From NCBI RefSeq assembly GCF_014873535.1, contig NZ_JADBEF010000001.1:8556001-8620000 (forward strand): a stretch of 64,000 nucleotides of DNA, read 5' to 3'. Source of the stretch: Nonomuraea africana. Its GTDB lineage: Bacteria > Actinomycetota > Actinomycetes > Streptosporangiales > Streptosporangiaceae. Under the pieces are notes generated by a model. It did no database searches. It worked only from the letters and a program-made list of their open reading frames with translations, and had not been told where the DNA came from. A program made the position numbers and the translations under genes. Shown here in pieces: positions 25,750 to 34,100 of the stretch (position 1 is the stretch's first letter; every line of letters begins with the position of its first letter).

Positions 25750-27273
25750 ATGCCCACTAGAAGGACCGTCCTGAAGGGTCTCGCCCTCGCCGCGGCCGCT
25801 TCGGTCGTCCCGCTTCCCGCTTTCGCCGAGCCCGACTACGTGCCACCGCTGCGCCAGATGCGCGGCATGTGGATCGCCTCCGTCGTCAACATCAACTGGC
25901 CGTCGAAGCCGGGGCTGAGCGCCGACCAGCAGAAGGCGGAGTATCTCGCGTGGCTCGACCTGGCGGTCTCGCGCAAGCTCAACTCGGTGTTCGTGCAGAT
26001 CAGGCCCACGGCTGACGCCTTCTGGCCGTCGCCGTACGAGCCGTGGTCGCAATACCTGACCGGTGTCCAGGGGCAGGACCCCGGTTACGACCCGCTCGGT
26101 TTCGCCGTGGAGGAGACGCACAAGCGGGGGCTCACCTTCCACGCGTGGTTCAACCCCTACCGGGTCTCCATGCAGGCCGACCCCTCGAAGCTGCACCCCT
26201 CCCACCCGGGCAGGCAGCACCCCGAGTGGATCCTGCCGTTCGGCGGCAAGCTCTACTACAACCCGGGCCTGCCCGAGGTGCGGAAGTTCTGCCAGGACGC
26301 GATGCTCGACGCGCTCACCCGCTACGACATCGACGGCCTGCACTTCGACGACTACTTCTACCCGACCAACACGACGGCCTTCAACGACGCCGCCACCTTC
26401 GCCCAGTACGGCGCGGGCTTCCCCGACCTGGCCTCCTGGCGGCGGCACAACGTCGACCTGATGGTCTCGGAGATGCAGCAGCGGGTGCGCGAGGCCAAGC
26501 CCGAGGTGGCGTGGGGCATCAGCCCTTCGGGCATCTGGCGCAACAAGGCCAGCGACCCGCTCGGCTCCGAGACCAACGGCGGGCAGTCCTACGACAACCT
26601 GCACGCCGACACCCGCGGCTGGGTCAAGAAGGGCTGGCTCGACTACATCGCGCCCCAGCTCTACTGGTACATCGGCCAGCCACCCGCCGACTACTCCAAG
26701 CTCGTCCCGTGGTGGTCGAACGTGGCCGACGGCACCGGCACCATGCTGTGGATCGGCCAGGCCGCCTACAAGGCCGGCGACCCCGCCCAGGCCAAGGAGT
26801 GGCAGGACCCCGCCGAGCTGTCCAGGCACCTCACGCTCAACAGGTCGCACCCGCAGATCGGCGGCGACATCTGGTACAACGCCAACGACCTGCGCGTCGA
26901 CCGCATCGGCTCGATCAGCACGGCGGTGCGCGACCACTACCAGCGGCCCGCGCTCGCGCCCCTGCTGCCGAGGCTGGCCGACGGCCGCGGGCCCAGCCGT
27001 CCCGTGCTCGCGCACGCGCTGCTCGGAGAGGGCGGTGTGGAGGTCAAGATCGTCGCGCACGGTCACGACGTGCCGTTCAACTACGCGATCTTCAGGTCGT
27101 CCGAAAGGCTCGGCTCCTTCGACGACGCCCGCCACCTGGTCGCCGTCGTGCCCGCGGACAAGCACGTGACCTGGACCGACCCCGACGGTAAGAAGGGTGA
27201 CCACTACTACGCGGTGGCGGTCGACCGGGTCAGCAGGACCAGCCGTCCCAGCCGCGGGCGACAGGTCAGGTAG
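25750..27273 (+). CDS. exported glycosyl hydrolase-like family 10 protein (DigH/YddW-like)
   Basis: Secreted glycan hydrolase (507 residues) of the GHL10/DUF187 family, related to DigH, which cuts denuded peptidoglycan strands. The N-terminus is a twin-arginine signal (RRTVLKG followed by an Ala-rich helix and a PAFAEP cleavage region near residue 26). The catalytic barrel spans about 35-395 with MRGMWIASV, VQIRPTADAFW, GLTFHAWFNPYR and the acidic DGLHFDDYFYP. A C-terminal fibronectin-like segment (about 415-500) follows. It lies 6 bp before anmK and opposite nagZ-rpiR-murQ, consistent with supplying recyclable cell-wall sugars. Confidence 0.85.
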   Translation: MPTRRTVLKGLALAAAASVVPLPAFAEPDYVPPLRQMRGMWIASVVNINWPSKPGLSADQQKAEYLAWLDLAVSRKLNSVFVQIRPTADAFWPSPYEPWSQYLTGVQGQDPGYDPLGFAVEETHKRGLTFHAWFNPYRVSMQADPSKLHPSHPGRQHPEWILPFGGKLYYNPGLPEVRKFCQDAMLDALTRYDIDGLHFDDYFYPTNTTAFNDAATFAQYGAGFPDLASWRRHNVDLMVSEMQQRVREAKPEVAWGISPSGIWRNKASDPLGSETNGGQSYDNLHADTRGWVKKGWLDYIAPQLYWYIGQPPADYSKLVPWWSNVADGTGTMLWIGQAAYKAGDPAQAKEWQDPAELSRHLTLNRSHPQIGGDIWYNANDLRVDRIGSISTAVRDHYQRPALAPLLPRLADGRGPSRPVLAHALLGEGGVEVKIVAHGHDVPFNYAIFRSSERLGSFDDARHLVAVVPADKHVTWTDPDGKKGDHYYAVAVDRVSRTSRPSRGRQVR

Positions 27274-27279
27274 GTCCTC

Positions 27280-28443
27280 ATGCGGGTTCTCGGCTTGATG
27301 TCCGGCACCTCCCACGACGGCATCGACAGCGCGATCGTCGACTGGTCGATGGAGGACGGCACGCTCACCGGGGTGATCGTCCACACCGGCGAGACGCCGT
27401 ACCCGGCCGAGCTGAGAGCCCGCCTCCTGGCCGCCCTCCCGCCCGCCCAGGTCTCCATGGGCGAGGTCTGCGCGCTCGACACGCTCATCGGCCAGGCCTT
27501 CGCCGACGCGGCGCACTCGGCGGGCGCGGCCGACCTCGTCTGCTCGCACGGCCAGACCCTCTTCCACTGGGTCGCCGACGGCCGGGTGCGCGGAACGCTC
27601 CAGCTCGGCCAGCCCGCGTGGATCGCCGAACGCACCGGCCTGCCCGTGGTGTCGGATCTGCGCGTGCGCGACGTGGCGGCGGGCGGACAGGGCGCGCCCC
27701 TGGTCTCCTACCTCGACCAGCTGCTCATCGGGGGGCTGCGAGGCAGGGGCGGGGCGCTCAACCTGGGCGGCATCGCCAACCTCACCACGCCGGAGGTCGC
27801 CTACGACACGGGCCCGGCGTGCGCGCTGATCGACGCGGCGGCTGCGCCGTACGACAGGGACGGCGCGCTGGCGGCGGCGGGCACGGTCGACGAGAAGCTG
27901 CTGGCGGAGCTCCTGGCCGAGCCGTACTACCGCGAGGAACCGCCCAAGACCACCGGCAAGGAGCTGTTCACGCCCGGCTACGTCACCTCGGACCTGCCGA
28001 AGGCCGATCTCGTGGCGACGTTGACCGCGCTGACCGCCAGAACGGTCGCCGACGAGATCGACAGGCACCGGCTCGACACCGTCATCGTGTCGGGCGGCGG
28101 CGTGCGCAACCCGACCCTGATGCGGATGCTCGCCGCCATGACGAAGGCCGAGCTGGTGCCCAGTGACGCCCTCGGCATCCCCTCGGACGCCAAGGAGGCC
28201 ATCGCGTTCTCCCTGTTCGGCTGGCTGACCGCGCACGGCCTGCCGGCCACGGTGCCGAGCTGCACGGGCGCGTCGGGCCCGCGCGTGCTCGGCACCATCA
28301 CCCCGGGATCCGGACCACTCAGGCTGCCGGAACCCCTCGCCGAAGCACCGGTCGCCGTTCGGGTCAGGAAGCTCGGCGACCCGCCGGCTGGCTCTCCTGG
28401 GACGTTCCAGAACGCTGCGGCGGCACCACCGGCGTCGGCCTGA
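27280..28443 (+). CDS. anmK: anhydro-N-acetylmuramic acid kinase AnmK
   Basis: Phosphorylates 1,6-anhydro-MurNAc with ring hydrolysis to MurNAc-6-phosphate, the MurQ substrate. 387 residues with the N-terminal phosphate motif GLMSGTSHDGIDSA, CSHGQTLFHW, LQLGQPAWIAERTG, NLGGIANLT and VSGGGVRNPTLM. Co-transcribed with the exported hydrolase upstream. The C-terminal about 27 residues extend past the usual end and overlap, by 80 bp, the convergent FHA-domain gene, so the natural stop may reflect drift of the gene end. Confidence 0.94.
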   Translation: MRVLGLMSGTSHDGIDSAIVDWSMEDGTLTGVIVHTGETPYPAELRARLLAALPPAQVSMGEVCALDTLIGQAFADAAHSAGAADLVCSHGQTLFHWVADGRVRGTLQLGQPAWIAERTGLPVVSDLRVRDVAAGGQGAPLVSYLDQLLIGGLRGRGGALNLGGIANLTTPEVAYDTGPACALIDAAAAPYDRDGALAAAGTVDEKLLAELLAEPYYREEPPKTTGKELFTPGYVTSDLPKADLVATLTALTARTVADEIDRHRLDTVIVSGGGVRNPTLMRMLAAMTKAELVPSDALGIPSDAKEAIAFSLFGWLTAHGLPATVPSCTGASGPRVLGTITPGSGPLRLPEPLAEAPVAVRVRKLGDPPAGSPGTFQNAAAAPPASA

Positions 28444-29005
28444 CCAGGCCCAGCGCCACGACCTCGTTGGCCAGCCGCGTGCGGCGGTTGGTGCCCTCGG
28501 GGATCCTGAACTTCTGGTAGAGCCTGAGCAGGTGCTGTTTCACCGCCGCCTCGGTCACGACCAGGTCGTCGGCGATCTCGCGGGCCGTCGCGGGGGCGAC
28601 GAACGCCTCGTCCGAGAGCGCCGGCCGGCACAGCGACGTGAGCACGTCGACCTCTCGCCTGGTCAGCTCGGGCGCGGCGGCCCTGCGCAGCTCGACCTCG
28701 GGTGTGAAGTCTTCGCGCGGCACTCCGCCGATGCGCCCGCGCGCCGCGCCGAAGGAGACGACGTCGCCGTCGTCAAGGACCCTCCGGGCGATCGGCCTCC
28801 CGTTCACCCGCGTGCCGTTGCGGGACAGACCCAGGTCAACGACATACAGGTACGGTCCGCGCCGTACGAACTCAGCGTGGAGCCGAGACACGCTCGGGTC
28901 GGTCAGCCGGATGTCGACACCGCGGCCCCTTCCCACAGTCGTGATCTCTGGACGCAACGGGACCACCTCGCCAGTGTCCTCGATGCGTATGAAGGGCCCC
29001 TCCAC
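28364..29005 (-). CDS. FHA-domain protein with C-terminal helix-turn-helix
   Basis: 213 residues. The FHA domain (about residues 15-90) has the expected VGRGRGVDIRLTDPSVSRLHAEF and RNGTRVNGRPI motifs for phosphothreonine recognition. A LuxR/GerE-like helix-turn-helix follows (about 115-190; TAREIADDLVVTEAAVKQHL). It is therefore a candidate transcription factor whose activity depends on a Ser/Thr-kinase-phosphorylated partner. The GTG at 29005 is preceded by GGGGAGGA at ideal spacing. It is divergent from citrate synthase and overlaps anmK convergently. DNA targets are unknown; comparison with EmbR-like FHA regulators is only by architecture. Confidence 0.8.
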   Translation of the reverse strand: MEGPFIRIEDTGEVVPLRPEITTVGRGRGVDIRLTDPSVSRLHAEFVRRGPYLYVVDLGLSRNGTRVNGRPIARRVLDDGDVVSFGAARGRIGGVPREDFTPEVELRRAAAPELTRREVDVLTSLCRPALSDEAFVAPATAREIADDLVVTEAAVKQHLLRLYQKFRIPEGTNRRTRLANEVVALGLVRPTPVVPPQRSGTSQESQPAGRRAS

Positions 29006-29186
29006 GGCAGTTCCTCCCCAGGTAGCCCGCCGTTACTGTTACTACAGCTCCGGCTTACCCAGACGAAGGGATGCGGAATCGCCTTTGCCATAAGGAGAAT
29101 CCGGCGTGAAATTGGTCTGGACCTCTGCGGCCGGTTTTACCTGCTCACGGGTAGACTTCGGGCGAAGATAAGCGGAGGAAACACAC

Positions 29187-30308
29187 ATGGCGGACAAGCC
29201 CACAAAAGGCCTGGCCGATGTCGTCGCCGCGTCCACAGCGCTGAGCGACATCGACGGGAAGGCCGGTCGCCTCTTCTACCGTGGATATGACATCCATGAC
29301 CTGGCGGGCCGCGCGACGTTCGAAGAGACCGCCCACCTGTTGCAGCGGGGGAAGCTGCCCACCCGCGACGAGCTGGCCGCCTACGGCGCCGAACTCGTCA
29401 GCGGACGCGAGCTGGGCGTCCTGGTCTCGGCCAACATCTCCGAGGTGGCCGAGAAGCAGAAACCGATGGAGGGGCTGCGCACGCTCGTCTCCCTCGCCAG
29501 CGCCGACGATCCCGACAGGGATTCCATCGAGGCCGAGGCCGACCTGCGCAAGGCCGCCCGCCTGACCGCCCAGCAGCCGGTCCTGGTCGCCCGCTACCAC
29601 GCCGCGCGCACCGGCGGCAGTCTGCCCGAGCCCGACCCCGACCTCAGCATCGCGGGCAACTTCCTCCTCCAGGTCACCGGAGAGCATCCCACCGCGCGCC
29701 AGGTCGAGATCTTCGACGCCTGCCTGGTCCTGCACGCAGACCACACGATGAACGCCTCCACGTTCGCCGCCCGTGTCTGCGCCGCGACCCTGTCCGACAT
29801 GCACTCGGCCATCGTCGCCGCGATCGGCACGCTGAAGGGCCCGCTGCACGGCGGCGCGAACGAGCAGGTCATGAAGACGCTGGAGTCGCTCGACCCGTCG
29901 CAGGTGGCCCAGTCGGTACGCGACAAGCTGGCCGCGGGCGAGAAGATCATGGGCTTCGGCCACCGCGTCTACAAGACCGAGGACCCGCGCGCGACGCACC
30001 TTCGCAGGATGTCCGAGGAACTGGCCACGGCGTCGGGCGACGACACCTACTACCGGATGTCGAAGGAGATGGAGGAGGTCGTCTTCGAGACGAAGGGCCT
30101 CTATCCGAACGTTGACTTCTACGCCGCCACCGTCTACCACTACCTTGGCATCCCGACCGATCTGTTCACGCCGGTCTTCTCGATCAGCCGCATGTCCGGA
30201 TGGACCGCGCACGTGATCGAGCAGCACGCGGACAACCGCCTGATCCGCCCGGACAGTGAGTACATCGGGGAGCGTGACCAGAAGTGGAAGCCTATTGACG
30301 AGCGATGA
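29187..30308 (+). CDS. citA: citrate synthase (short form, CitA/methylcitrate synthase type)
   Basis: Condenses oxaloacetate with acetyl-CoA (or propionyl-CoA in methylcitrate synthases). 373 residues from ATG 29187 behind GCGGAGGA. Active-site segments are visible: LVLHADHTMN and the GFGHRVYK motif supply the His residues, and NVDFYAATVYHYLG the catalytic Asp. The short length and the FYRGYDI N-terminal region are typical of the actinobacterial type II-like/methylcitrate group, so activity on propionyl-CoA cannot be excluded. It sits just upstream of a DUF3017 gene and icd. Confidence 0.92.
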   Translation: MADKPTKGLADVVAASTALSDIDGKAGRLFYRGYDIHDLAGRATFEETAHLLQRGKLPTRDELAAYGAELVSGRELGVLVSANISEVAEKQKPMEGLRTLVSLASADDPDRDSIEAEADLRKAARLTAQQPVLVARYHAARTGGSLPEPDPDLSIAGNFLLQVTGEHPTARQVEIFDACLVLHADHTMNASTFAARVCAATLSDMHSAIVAAIGTLKGPLHGGANEQVMKTLESLDPSQVAQSVRDKLAAGEKIMGFGHRVYKTEDPRATHLRRMSEELATASGDDTYYRMSKEMEEVVFETKGLYPNVDFYAATVYHYLGIPTDLFTPVFSISRMSGWTAHVIEQHADNRLIRPDSEYIGERDQKWKPIDER

Positions 30309-30396
30309 GCCGGGTCGGAGAGAGCGAGGCCGTCGATGCCAACGGAGGCCCGCGCGAACGCGACCATCAGCACGAGAGATGAGCCGGGCCGGAGCG
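30302..30396 (+). repeat. imperfect direct repeat of the citA 3' end
   Basis: GATGAGCCGGGTCGGAG at about 30303 (containing the citA stop) recurs as GATGAGCCGGGCCGGAG at about 30379, some 76 bp later, in the gap before the DUF3017 gene. Looks like a partial duplication of the gene end, reminiscent of the cobIJ tail repeats. Confidence 0.5.
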
Positions 30397-30406
30397 TTCG
30401 GCGAAT

Positions 30407-30706
30407 GTGGACATGAGCCCGAGCGGTGAGCGTTGGGGGCCGTACCCGCTGGTACTGGCGGGTGCGGCTCTTGGCGTGCTCGCGATCTTCCTGGTCGACA
30501 CCGAATGGGGCGGGTTCGCGCTGGGAGCGGTGTTCCTGGTCGCGGCCGCGGTCCGCTTCGCAGGGTACGGCGGGGCGCTTGCCGTACGAGCGAAGAACAT
30601 CGATGTCCCCACCCTGGCGGTGCTCGGAGCCGCGCTGGTCGTCACCGCGCTGTTCCTGGAGTACCCCGACCTGAAGGCGAGACTCCTGGCCCTTTTCGGG
30701 CAGTGA
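30407..30706 (+). CDS. small membrane protein, DUF3017 type
   Basis: 99-residue integral membrane protein with three hydrophobic helices (about residues 14-30, 35-53 and 67-84) separated by short loops (LVDTEWGGFALGAVFLVAAAVRF). Size and layout match actinobacterial DUF3017 proteins. GTG 30407 or ATG 30413 could be the start; neither has a strong RBS. It lies between citA and icd. Function unknown; no enzymatic motif is present. Confidence 0.7.
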   Translation: MDMSPSGERWGPYPLVLAGAALGVLAIFLVDTEWGGFALGAVFLVAAAVRFAGYGGALAVRAKNIDVPTLAVLGAALVVTALFLEYPDLKARLLALFGQ

Positions 30707-30757
30707 CCACGCCTCAGATAACCTCAACCCATATTTTCACGAAGGGGAACCATACGC

Positions 30758-31972
30758 ATGCCCAAGATCAAGGTAGAGGGCCCCGTCGTCGAGCTTGACG
30801 GCGACGAGATGACCCGGATCATCTGGCAGTTCATCAAGGACCAGCTGATCCTTCCCTACCTCGACGTCGATCTGAAGTACTACGACCTCGGCATCGAGCA
30901 CCGCGACGCCACCGACGACCAGGTCACCATCGACGCCGCCAACGCCATCAAGAAGTACGGGGTGGGCGTCAAGTGCGCGACCATCACCCCGGACGAGGCC
31001 AGGGTGGAGGAGTTCGGCCTCAAGAAGATGTGGAAGTCCCCGAATGGGACCATCCGTAACATCCTCGGCGGTGTCATCTTCCGCGAGCCGATCATCATGT
31101 CGAACGTGCCGCGCCTGGTGCCGGGCTGGACCAAGCCGATCGTCGTCGGTCGTCACGCCTTCGGCGACCAGTACCGCGCCACCGACCTGAAGATTCCCGG
31201 CGAGGGCACGCTGACCCTCACCTACACGCCGAAGGACGGCTCCGAGCCGATCGAGCTCGACGTGTACGACTTCCCCGGCCCCGGCATCGCCATGGCGATG
31301 TACAACCTGGACGAGTCGATCCGCGACTTCGCCCGCGCCTCGATGCGCTACGGCCTCGACCGCGGCTACCCCGTCTACCTGTCCACGAAGAACACGATCC
31401 TGAAGGCCTATGACGGCCGCTTCAAGGACATCTTCGCGGAGGTCTTCGAGGCCGAGTTCAAGGCCGACTTCGAGGCCGCGGGGCTCACCTACGAGCACCG
31501 CCTCATCGACGACATGGTCGCCGCGGCCATGAAGTGGGAGGGCGGCTACGTCTGGGCGGCCAAGAACTACGACGGCGACGTCCAGTCCGACACCGTCGCG
31601 CAGGGCTTCGGCTCGCTGGGTCTCATGACCTCCGTCCTCATGACCCCCGACGGCCGGACCGTCGAGGCCGAGGCCGCTCACGGCACGGTGACCCGTCACT
31701 ACCGCGAGCACCAGAAGGGCAACCCCACCTCCACGAACCCGATCGCCTCGATCTTCGCGTGGACCCGTGGCCTGCAGCACCGCGGCAAGCTCGACAACAC
31801 CCCCGCGGTGAGCGACTTCGCCGAGAAGCTGGAGCAGGTCTGCGTCGAGACCGTCGAGAGCGGTCAGATGACGAAGGACCTGGCCCTCCTGGTCGGCGGC
31901 GACGCCAAGTGGCTCACCACCCAGGACTTCCTGGCGGCGCTGGACGAGAACCTGAAGAAGAAGATGGCCTGA
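30758..31972 (+). CDS. icd: NADP-dependent isocitrate dehydrogenase
   Basis: Oxidative decarboxylation of isocitrate to 2-oxoglutarate in the TCA cycle. 404 residues, the homodimeric eukaryotic-like (type II) form. N-terminal VVELDGDEMTRIIW, substrate-binding SPNGTIRNILGG, RHAFGDQYRATD, catalytic KNTILKAYDGRFKD and the NADP-site HGTVTRHYREH are all present. It starts at ATG 30758 behind GAAGGGGA and is followed by a strong terminator. Together with citA and mdh it makes this stretch rich in TCA enzymes. Confidence 0.96.
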   Translation: MPKIKVEGPVVELDGDEMTRIIWQFIKDQLILPYLDVDLKYYDLGIEHRDATDDQVTIDAANAIKKYGVGVKCATITPDEARVEEFGLKKMWKSPNGTIRNILGGVIFREPIIMSNVPRLVPGWTKPIVVGRHAFGDQYRATDLKIPGEGTLTLTYTPKDGSEPIELDVYDFPGPGIAMAMYNLDESIRDFARASMRYGLDRGYPVYLSTKNTILKAYDGRFKDIFAEVFEAEFKADFEAAGLTYEHRLIDDMVAAAMKWEGGYVWAAKNYDGDVQSDTVAQGFGSLGLMTSVLMTPDGRTVEAEAAHGTVTRHYREHQKGNPTSTNPIASIFAWTRGLQHRGKLDNTPAVSDFAEKLEQVCVETVESGQMTKDLALLVGGDAKWLTTQDFLAALDENLKKKMA

Positions 31973-31989
31973 CCGTCTTCTCCGCTTGA

Positions 31990-32012
31990 GGGCCGCCCAC
32001 GGGCGGCCCTTT
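31990..32012 (+). terminator. intrinsic terminator after icd
   Basis: GGGCCGCCC and GGGCGGCCC form a 9-bp perfect stem with a 2-nt loop (or 8 bp with CACG), followed by TTTCG, 17 bp after the icd stop. Confidence 0.85.
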
Positions 32013-32170
32013 CGCATGCGTGAGAGGTCAACGCAGAGTAAAGTGATCGCTACTCGGAGTTCGCGGAAGTGCTCCGAAAAAAGCAGTGCCCCGGGGCGCA
32101 CCTTGCGGTGGAAGCTTGTCCGGGGCTTACGTGACCCAGTGTAGTGGAACAATTGCGAAAGGAGAAGCGC

Positions 32171-32785
32171 ATGTCTCCAGAGATCGCCTGGTTCTCGGCG
32201 GCAAGGCTGGCCGAGTATCACGCGGCCCGCCATGGGGATCGGGAGGCGGCGCTGCGCCTTCACTGCTGGAACACCGAGATTTCGAGCGCCTTCTACGAAG
32301 CTCTCCAGTTCGTCGAGGTGGGGCTGCGCAACGCCGTCCATCACCGGCTTCAGGAGCAACTCGGTCGCGTCGACTGGTGGTCGACCCTCACGCTCCACCA
32401 TGCGGGCGCGGACATGATCGCCACGGTGGAGGACAAGCTCGACCGCTTCACGACCTCGTGGACACCGGATGACGTGGTGGCGAGACTGCCTTTCGGGTTC
32501 TGGGTCGCGCTGTTCGGGCCGGCCTACGAGCATCCTCTCTGGTACGGGGGGCTGAGACGCGCGCTGCCGGGATACACCGACCGTAGAAGGCTACGGCTGC
32601 ACCGTGAGTTGGAATCCCTTCGGCTCTTCCGTAACCGGATCGCCCATCATCGGCCGATCTACCATCGTCATCTCGAAGCCGACCACCGATCCGTCCTTCG
32701 CATGCTCGGCTACCTCTCCGCCCCGCTCGGCGCTCTCGTCGAGAAGCACTCGCGGGTACCCATGCTGCTCGCCTGTCGTCCGTGA
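32171..32785 (+). CDS. Abi-like protein with HEPN-type RX4H motif
   Basis: 204-residue alpha-helical protein resembling the Abi_2/AbiD-AbiF group of abortive-infection proteins. The C-terminal motif LRLFRNRIAHH places R154 and H159 in the RX4H arrangement that forms the active site of HEPN ribonucleases, followed by a second His. The N-terminal part (LHCWNTEISSAFYEALQFVEVGLRNAVHHRL) also fits Abi proteins. ATG 32171 has AAAGGAG at good spacing. It stands alone, with its own upstream region and no antitoxin or methylase partner beside it. RNase activity and phage defence are inferences from the family; housekeeping roles are also possible. Confidence 0.75.
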   Translation: MSPEIAWFSAARLAEYHAARHGDREAALRLHCWNTEISSAFYEALQFVEVGLRNAVHHRLQEQLGRVDWWSTLTLHHAGADMIATVEDKLDRFTTSWTPDDVVARLPFGFWVALFGPAYEHPLWYGGLRRALPGYTDRRRLRLHRELESLRLFRNRIAHHRPIYHRHLEADHRSVLRMLGYLSAPLGALVEKHSRVPMLLACRP

Positions 32786-32888
32786 ACCGGTGACGTGACA
32801 CCTCCTGGCGGATTTCATACCCGAGCAAGGGTCATTCACGCCCCGTATTCGGGTAAGAGCACTCCGTAGTCGATCTTCGGGGGTTGTC

Positions 32889-33920
32889 ATGCGGGTGCTG
32901 GGTGCGGGACTGGTAGCGATCGGCGCGTTGGCCGCCGGTTGTGGCGGCGGGGGGAGCGACACCACGGTCGCCAAGCCGCAGGTGGACAATGCGGCGGTGC
33001 TCCGGCAGGCGAAGGCCGCCAAGGTCGCGGCCGCGGCCAAGGTGAAGGCCAACGAGCTCGGCCAGGTTCCCGTGATCATGTTCCATCGGGTGGTCGACAA
33101 GCCCACCACCCAGGACGACCGCACCCCCGCGCAGTTCAGGGCCGACCTCGAGCGCCTGGTCAAGGACGGCTACGTGCCGGTGACCGCCGCCGAGTACGCC
33201 ATGGGTAAGATCGACATCCCGGCGGGCAAGCACGCCGTCGTGCTGACCTTCGACGACTCCTCCCCCTCCCAGCTCACGCTGGACGAGCTCGGCCAGCCCA
33301 AGCAGGGCACCGCCGTCCAGATCCTGCAGGACGTCGCCAAGCGCAACCCGGGATTCCGTGCCGTCGGGACCTTCTACGTGACCCGCGACATGTTCGGCAA
33401 GTCCACGCTTGAAGAGCAGGCGCAGATGGTGCTGTGGCTGAAGCAGAACGGCTTCGACATCGGCAACCACACCCGCGATCACCTCAACCTGGCGGGCAAG
33501 CCGCAGAAGGCCGTGGTCGAGGAGATCGCCGCCGGCCACAAGTTGATCACCGCGCTCGACGGGCCGCCGCCCGCCACGCTCGCGCTGCCGTACGGCAACC
33601 AGCCGCGCAAGAAGGACTGGGCGCGCACCGGCAAGAGCGGCGGGGTCACCTACAACCACGCGGGGGTGTTCCTCGCCGGATACACGCCCGCGCCCGCGCC
33701 GTTCAACAAGAACTTCGACCCGCTCGGCATCCCGAGGATCAGGGCGATGGACAAGAAGGGCGACTGCGCGCAGTTCTGCTCGACGGCGTGGCTCGACTGG
33801 CTCAACCAGAACGCCGACCAGCGCTACACCTCCGACGGCGACCCGCAGACGGTCGCCTACCCGAAGTTCAAGGCGCCCTTCCTGCGCAAGCACTTCGCCG
33901 CGCGCGCCCTGCCGTACTAG
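32889..33920 (+). CDS. polysaccharide deacetylase lipoprotein (NodB fold, CE4)
   Basis: Surface-anchored carbohydrate esterase of 343 residues. The signal peptide ends in a lipobox LAAGC (Cys near residue 18). A basic Ala/Lys coiled segment precedes the NodB domain. Metal-binding motifs are present: TFDDSSPS (TFDD, with the catalytic base and a metal ligand) and the H-x3-H motif in GNHTRDHLNL. Likely acts on cell-wall or extracellular N-acetylated polysaccharide; the substrate is unknown. Start ATG 32889 has GGGGG upstream. Monocistronic, convergent with the collagenase gene. Confidence 0.88.
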   Translation: MRVLGAGLVAIGALAAGCGGGGSDTTVAKPQVDNAAVLRQAKAAKVAAAAKVKANELGQVPVIMFHRVVDKPTTQDDRTPAQFRADLERLVKDGYVPVTAAEYAMGKIDIPAGKHAVVLTFDDSSPSQLTLDELGQPKQGTAVQILQDVAKRNPGFRAVGTFYVTRDMFGKSTLEEQAQMVLWLKQNGFDIGNHTRDHLNLAGKPQKAVVEEIAAGHKLITALDGPPPATLALPYGNQPRKKDWARTGKSGGVTYNHAGVFLAGYTPAPAPFNKNFDPLGIPRIRAMDKKGDCAQFCSTAWLDWLNQNADQRYTSDGDPQTVAYPKFKAPFLRKHFAARALPY

Positions 33921-34008
33921 ACCTGCCGTACTGGATCCTGCCCAGGACGATCGAGCTCTCCGCGGGGTTCAGCAGCAGGTCGACCTGGTGAACCACATCG
34001 GCGGACGG

Positions 34009-34029
34009 CTGTTCTCCAGGGGAGAACAG
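34009..34029. terminator. hairpin between convergent genes (perfect 9-bp stem)
   Basis: CTGTTCTCC and GGAGAACAG pair perfectly around an AGG loop, 89 bp after the deacetylase stop. First of three palindromic structures in this 180-bp convergent gap. Confidence 0.55.
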
Positions 34030-34033
34030 GGGG

Positions 34034-34049
34034 ATATGAACGTTCATAT
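34034..34049. repeat. perfect 16-bp palindrome
   Basis: ATATGAACGTTCATAT, fully self-complementary and AT-rich in a GC-rich setting, lying between two hairpins in the convergent gap. It could be a protein-binding site; no gene start is adjacent. Confidence 0.5.
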
Positions 34050-34059
34050 GAGGTTGACC

Positions 34060-34089
34060 GGGCGCGCCGGGAAGACCCCAGGCGCGCCC
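34060..34089. terminator. bidirectional GC hairpin between deacetylase and collagenase genes
   Basis: GGGCGCGCC pairs with GGCGCGCCC (9 bp, 12-nt loop) 11 bp beyond the collagenase stop; it would serve the minus-strand gene and, after the upstream hairpin, the plus-strand gene. Confidence 0.6.
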
Positions 34090-34100
34090 GTTCGCGAGCG

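Noticed and set aside
25678..28236. 852-codon minus-strand frame opposite the GHL10 hydrolase and anmK
   Set aside because: Arg/Val/Gly-rich shadow; both plus-strand genes have full motif sets.
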